Below, piece by piece: positions 61,059 through 64,000 of a stretch of DNA of 64,000 nucleotides. The notes beneath the pieces are model-generated. The model was not told where the DNA came from, did not search any database, and was given only the letters and a program-made list of their open reading frames with translations. Every line of letters begins with the position of its first letter. Position 1 is the stretch's first letter. The stretch covers positions 124,001 through 188,000 of the forward strand of contig NZ_JANWTC010000001.1 of assembly GCF_024919295.1 (NCBI RefSeq), given 5' to 3'. The DNA is from Corynebacterium lemuris (GTDB taxonomy: Bacteria > Actinomycetota > Actinomycetes > Mycobacteriales > Mycobacteriaceae). Both the position numbers and the translations under genes were made by a program.

Positions 61059-62550
61059 TCCACACGGCTTCATCAACCACGCCCGCACCGAAGCATCCCA
61101 CCGCCCGGTGCGGCTGCGCCTGCTCGACTGGCGCGAGGTACACGACCACGGCCACCCCGCCCGGCACACCGAACAGTCCGCCCGCTGCATGGACTGCGGC
61201 GTACCCTTCTGCCACGCCGGCTGTCCACTCGGCAACATCATCCCCGAGTGGAATGACCTGGTGCGCCGCGACCGCTGGCGGGAGGCCTGGGACCGGCTGC
61301 ACGCCACCAACAACTTCCCCGAGTTCACCGGCCGTGTCTGCCCCGCCCCCTGCGAGGGCGCCTGCGTGCTCGGCATCAACGACGACGCCGTGACCATCCG
61401 CGAGATCGAACTCGCCATCGCCGAACACGGCTTCCGCGCAGGCTGGGCCACCCCCCTCCGACCCGCCACCCGCACGGGGAAATCCGTCGCGGTCGTCGGC
61501 AGCGGACCCGCAGGCCTGACCGCCGCACAGCAGCTCACCCGCGCCGGGCATGATGTCACCGTCTTCGAACGCGACGCCGAGCCCGGTGGCCTCATGCGCT
61601 ACGGCGTGCCCGAGTACAAACTCGAGTCCCGCTTCCTCGACCGCCGCCTGGAGCAGATGCGCGCCGAGGGCACCATCTTCCGCACCGGTGCCGCACCCAC
61701 AGCCGCGGAGCTGGCGCTGTTCAGCGCCACCGTCCTCGCCACCGGCACCCCCGTGCCCCGCGAGCTCGACGTCCCCGGCCGGGAGCTGGCCGGCATCCAC
61801 CACGCCATGGACTTCCTGGCGCACGCCTCGGCTTCGGCTCCGGCGATCAACGCCCGCGGCCGGCGCGTGGTCATCATCGGCGGCGGCGACACCGGAACCG
61901 ACTGCTTCGGCAGCGCCCTGCGCCAGGGGGCGGCGGGTGTCACCCAGTTCGACATCCGTCCGAAGGCACCCCGCGAACGGGCCGGGTCCACCCCCTGGCC
62001 CATGCAGCCGCTGATCTGGCGGCAGGCCACCGCACACGAGGAGGGCGAGTACGTCATCACCGGCGATGAATCCGCCGATGAGATCGTCGCCCTCGGCCTG
62101 GCCCACCGCGAGGTGGGTGCCCCGTTGGCCGGGCGCATGTTCTCCGTGAACACCGTCGCCTTCACCGGCGTGGACGGCCACGTGAACGGGATTCACGGCG
62201 ACAAGGTCGAGGTCGTCGACGGCCGCCGCGTGCCCGTGGCCGGCACCGACTTCGATGTGGAGGCCGACCTGGTCCTCATCGCGCTGGGTTTCACCGGTGC
62301 AGAGCCCGGCGGACTCCATGCCGAACTCGGCGTGGCGTTCAACGATCGGGGACGCATCGTCCGCGACGGCTCCTACCGCTCCACAGTCCCGGGTGTCTAC
62401 GTCGCCGGCGACAACGGCCGCGGCCAGTCGCTGATCGTCTGGGCCATCGCCGAGGGGCGGGCCGCCGCCGCAGCGGTGGACGCCGACCTCATGGGCACCA
62501 CCACGCTGCCGGCCGTGGTTTCCCCCACGGACCGGCCGCTGGGGGTCTGA
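61051..62550 (+). CDS. gltD: Glutamate synthase small subunit GltD
   Basis: A 499-aa NADPH:FAD subunit. N-terminal 4Fe-4S cysteines ([25 protein letters not shown] and [13 protein letters not shown]), FAD loop [13 protein letters not shown] and NADPH loop [10 protein letters not shown]-terminal [23 protein letters not shown]. It passes electrons from NADPH to GltB. Normal length. Confidence 0.96.
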   Translation: MADPHGFINHARTEASHRPVRLRLLDWREVHDHGHPARHTEQSARCMDCGVPFCHAGCPLGNIIPEWNDLVRRDRWREAWDRLHATNNFPEFTGRVCPAPCEGACVLGINDDAVTIREIELAIAEHGFRAGWATPLRPATRTGKSVAVVGSGPAGLTAAQQLTRAGHDVTVFERDAEPGGLMRYGVPEYKLESRFLDRRLEQMRAEGTIFRTGAAPTAAELALFSATVLATGTPVPRELDVPGRELAGIHHAMDFLAHASASAPAINARGRRVVIIGGGDTGTDCFGSALRQGAAGVTQFDIRPKAPRERAGSTPWPMQPLIWRQATAHEEGEYVITGDESADEIVALGLAHREVGAPLAGRMFSVNTVAFTGVDGHVNGIHGDKVEVVDGRRVPVAGTDFDVEADLVLIALGFTGAEPGGLHAELGVAFNDRGRIVRDGSYRSTVPGVYVAGDNGRGQSLIVWAIAEGRAAAAAVDADLMGTTTLPAVVSPTDRPLGV

Positions 62551-62565
62551 GCCCAGGGGCCGGTC
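62530..62565. terminator. GC-rich hairpin at the gltD end
   Basis: GACCGGC and GCCGGTC (7 bp), plus an inner CTGGG/CCCAG pair, span the gltD stop between convergent genes; no U-tract, so weak evidence for a terminator. Confidence 0.35.
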
Positions 62566-62579
62566 CGGGAGAACCCGGG

Positions 62580-64000
62580 TCAGTTGCTGGTGGTGATGTT
62601 CATGTTGGAGGGTTTCCACCAGCCCGGCCGTTGGATGAGCTCGTAGTCGATCGCAGCCTCATCCGGGGCGACCTCCGCGGAGTTGGTCCGCAGTTCGTAG
62701 ATCTCGATGGAACCCCAGTCGCGGTGCCAGTCCTGCCTGGTGTAGCTCGGCAGCTCATAGGAGGAGTTGACGGCCTCGGCGGTGCCCATGACGCCACCAC
62801 CGTCGTAGTCCTGGAACGGCGTCAGCGTCGCCTTGCCCGGGTGGTCGGGGGAGATGCGGAACTCGGGGATCTCCGCGACACCGGCGAAGTGGTCGAAGGT
62901 GCGCTGGCAGGGGAACTGCAGGGCGACCGCCCAGTCGATCAGACCCGGATCCTCGGAACCGACGATGTTGTCCAGCGTGTCCAGGGTGGGCACGCGCGGT
63001 GGGGTGAAGGCCAGCCACTGCTCGGGGTCGAGGCTGAGGTCGGTCGCGGTGATGCGGATGACGTTGGCCTCCTCCGGCAGGGCCTCGATCGGCAGGCGCA
63101 GGTTACGCCAGGAGGGCAGCGGGCCGATGTCGAGGAGCTCCGTCTCGTCGATGTCGCGGACGCGGCCGTCCTCCCCGCGGGTGCCGTACTCGAGCAGGAG
63201 CTCCTGGCCGTTGTGGCGCACACCGTTGATGTCGGAGTGCTCGATACGTCCGGCAGCGGAGACGACGATGAGCGGTGCCTCATCGGTGTGCTCGGGCAGT
63301 TCATACCAGGAGGTGGTGATGTCGGCCGGGTACTGCTGACCGGAGGTCCAGGAGCCGACGACCGGGACCTGTGTGTAGTCGAGGTCGAAGGGCAGGCGGG
63401 CTCGGGAGCCGTTGACGCCGACCTCGGCACGCACACCACCGGTGTTACCGGTCTCCTGGCCGGTGGCCTCATCGGAACCGCCGGCGTTCTCGGCGTCGGC
63501 GATGGCACCGACGGAGGAGGTGGAGACGCTGTCCTGGCCGATGGACGGCGGGACGTTGTTGGCCTCGAAACCGCGGTTGTCCTCGGATTCCAGGGACTCA
63601 CCCAGCGCCACCCCACCGACCGGGGTGAGGAAGGAGTCGTTGGAGTTGGTCTCCACGAGGGCGTCGTTGGCCAGGCTGCACGTGTTGCCCGCCAGGGAAC
63701 GCAGGTTGCCCATGCCGACGGAGTAACCCGGTGTCTGGGAGATGAAGCCCTTGGCGAAGGACGCCATGGAGAACAGCACGATCAGGGCGCTGGCCACGGC
63801 GATGGGTGCCGCGGCGACACCGGCCCAGCGGGAGCGTTTGTCGGCCTGCTCCGCCTCGAACTGCCGGAGTGTGCCCTGCTGTTCGGCGCGGGCGGTGCGG
63901 ACATCGCCGATGAAGGACTGGACCACACCGATGACGAGGATGACCAGCGCGATGAACAGGACCAGGGTGGAGGCCTCGAAGCCCTTGAACTGGACCGTCT
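62580..64000 (-). CDS. emb: Arabinosyltransferase of the Emb family, C-terminal part (5' end outside window)
   Basis: The frame is open from the window edge (64000) to the stop at 62580 (about 473 codons). It starts inside the last membrane segments and then encodes the large extracytoplasmic carbohydrate-binding domain of Emb proteins: SFAKGFISQTPGYSVGMGNLRSLAGNTCSLANDALVE, DWHRDWGSIEIYE and RPGWWKPSNM at the C-terminus. Emb proteins build arabinan in cell-wall arabinogalactan. The catalytic N-terminal part lies outside the window. Convergent with gltD. Confidence 0.9.
   Translation of the reverse strand, partial: TVQFKGFEASTLVLFIALVILVIGVVQSFIGDVRTARAEQQGTLRQFEAEQADKRSRWAGVAAAPIAVASALIVLFSMASFAKGFISQTPGYSVGMGNLRSLAGNTCSLANDALVETNSNDSFLTPVGGVALGESLESEDNRGFEANNVPPSIGQDSVSTSSVGAIADAENAGGSDEATGQETGNTGGVRAEVGVNGSRARLPFDLDYTQVPVVGSWTSGQQYPADITTSWYELPEHTDEAPLIVVSAAGRIEHSDINGVRHNGQELLLEYGTRGEDGRVRDIDETELLDIGPLPSWRNLRLPIEALPEEANVIRITATDLSLDPEQWLAFTPPRVPTLDTLDNIVGSEDPGLIDWAVALQFPCQRTFDHFAGVAEIPEFRISPDHPGKATLTPFQDYDGGGVMGTAEAVNSSYELPSYTRQDWHRDWGSIEIYELRTNSAEVAPDEAAIDYELIQRPGWWKPSNMNITTSN

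Noticed and set aside
58818..61595. A 925-codon open frame antisense to gltB
   Set aside because: Sequence has low complexity (Gly/Val/Asp-rich) with no family features; it is a shadow of gltB codon bias.
1..64000. CRISPR array, tRNA, rRNA, prophage or insertion sequence
   Set aside because: I looked for regularly spaced repeats, cloverleaf-like sequences and transposase or integrase frames and saw none; the 89-bp repeats have no coding capacity.

Overview
The window reads as chromosomal DNA of a GC-rich Corynebacterium or a very close relative. The taxonomic clues are the C-terminal half of an Emb-type arabinosyltransferase (arabinogalactan synthesis) next to gltBD, an overlapping panB-panC pair, DtxR-like and GlxR/AmtR-like boxes at expected places, and an IclR/hydroxyquinol/maleylacetate cluster of corynebacterial type. 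Gene density is high, with many 4-nt ATGA/GTGA overlaps. I saw no tRNA, rRNA, CRISPR array, transposase or prophage gene.

Layout. 1-6.5 kb: 3'-truncated hyuA (hydantoinase/oxoprolinase), a small alpha/beta hydrolase, then a minus-strand catabolic operon (two AroQ-fold paralogues, KdgT-type permease, NIPSNAP protein, cupin) divergent from an IclR regulator. 6.2-12.7 kb: a 71-aa membrane peptide, an FMN reductase, a phnDCE-like ABC operon ending in a tyrosine phosphatase and a TetR regulator, then two poorly characterised proteins. 12.7-16.2 kb: two genes with DtxR-like boxes (a HugZ/DUF2470-like protein and a Cys-rich DUF1540 protein), a GNAT acetyltransferase and a frameshifted Fic gene in less GC-rich DNA. 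16-23 kb: 3-methyladenine glycosylase, HAD hydrolase plus gamma-carbonic-anhydrase-like protein, the tctCBA tricarboxylate transporter, panBC. 23-33 kb: small membrane and HTH proteins, ROK regulator, MFS exporter, sirtuin, DUF885 peptidase, YCII protein, pirin, twin AbrB-type membrane proteins, TSUP permease. 33-44 kb: HrpB helicase, DUF559-like nuclease, SDR, S4/VOC/ATL genes, amine-oxidase-like flavoprotein, zinc alcohol dehydrogenase, YihY protein, esterase, maltokinase-cap-like protein. 44-50.6 kb: secreted metallophosphoesterase, M13 peptidase, and a chain of membrane protein, PrsW-like protease and IclR regulator. 50.7-55.4 kb: hydroxyquinol pathway (flavin monooxygenase, maleylacetate reductase, hydroxyquinol dioxygenase, aromatic-acid MFS carrier). 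55.5-64 kb: DUF3253 and DUF1622 proteins, gltBD, and emb running off the right edge.

The most notable observations are: (i) the 2.5-6.2 kb operon, whose two AroQ-fold proteins lack the family's catalytic histidine and so may catalyse an undescribed step; (ii) three copies of an 89-bp element with 14-bp terminal inverted repeats and an internal 14-bp palindrome (7219, 35705, 37780), all intergenic; (iii) a Fic AMP-transferase gene broken at a 5-C homopolymer; (iv) two DtxR-like boxes about 1.2 kb apart.
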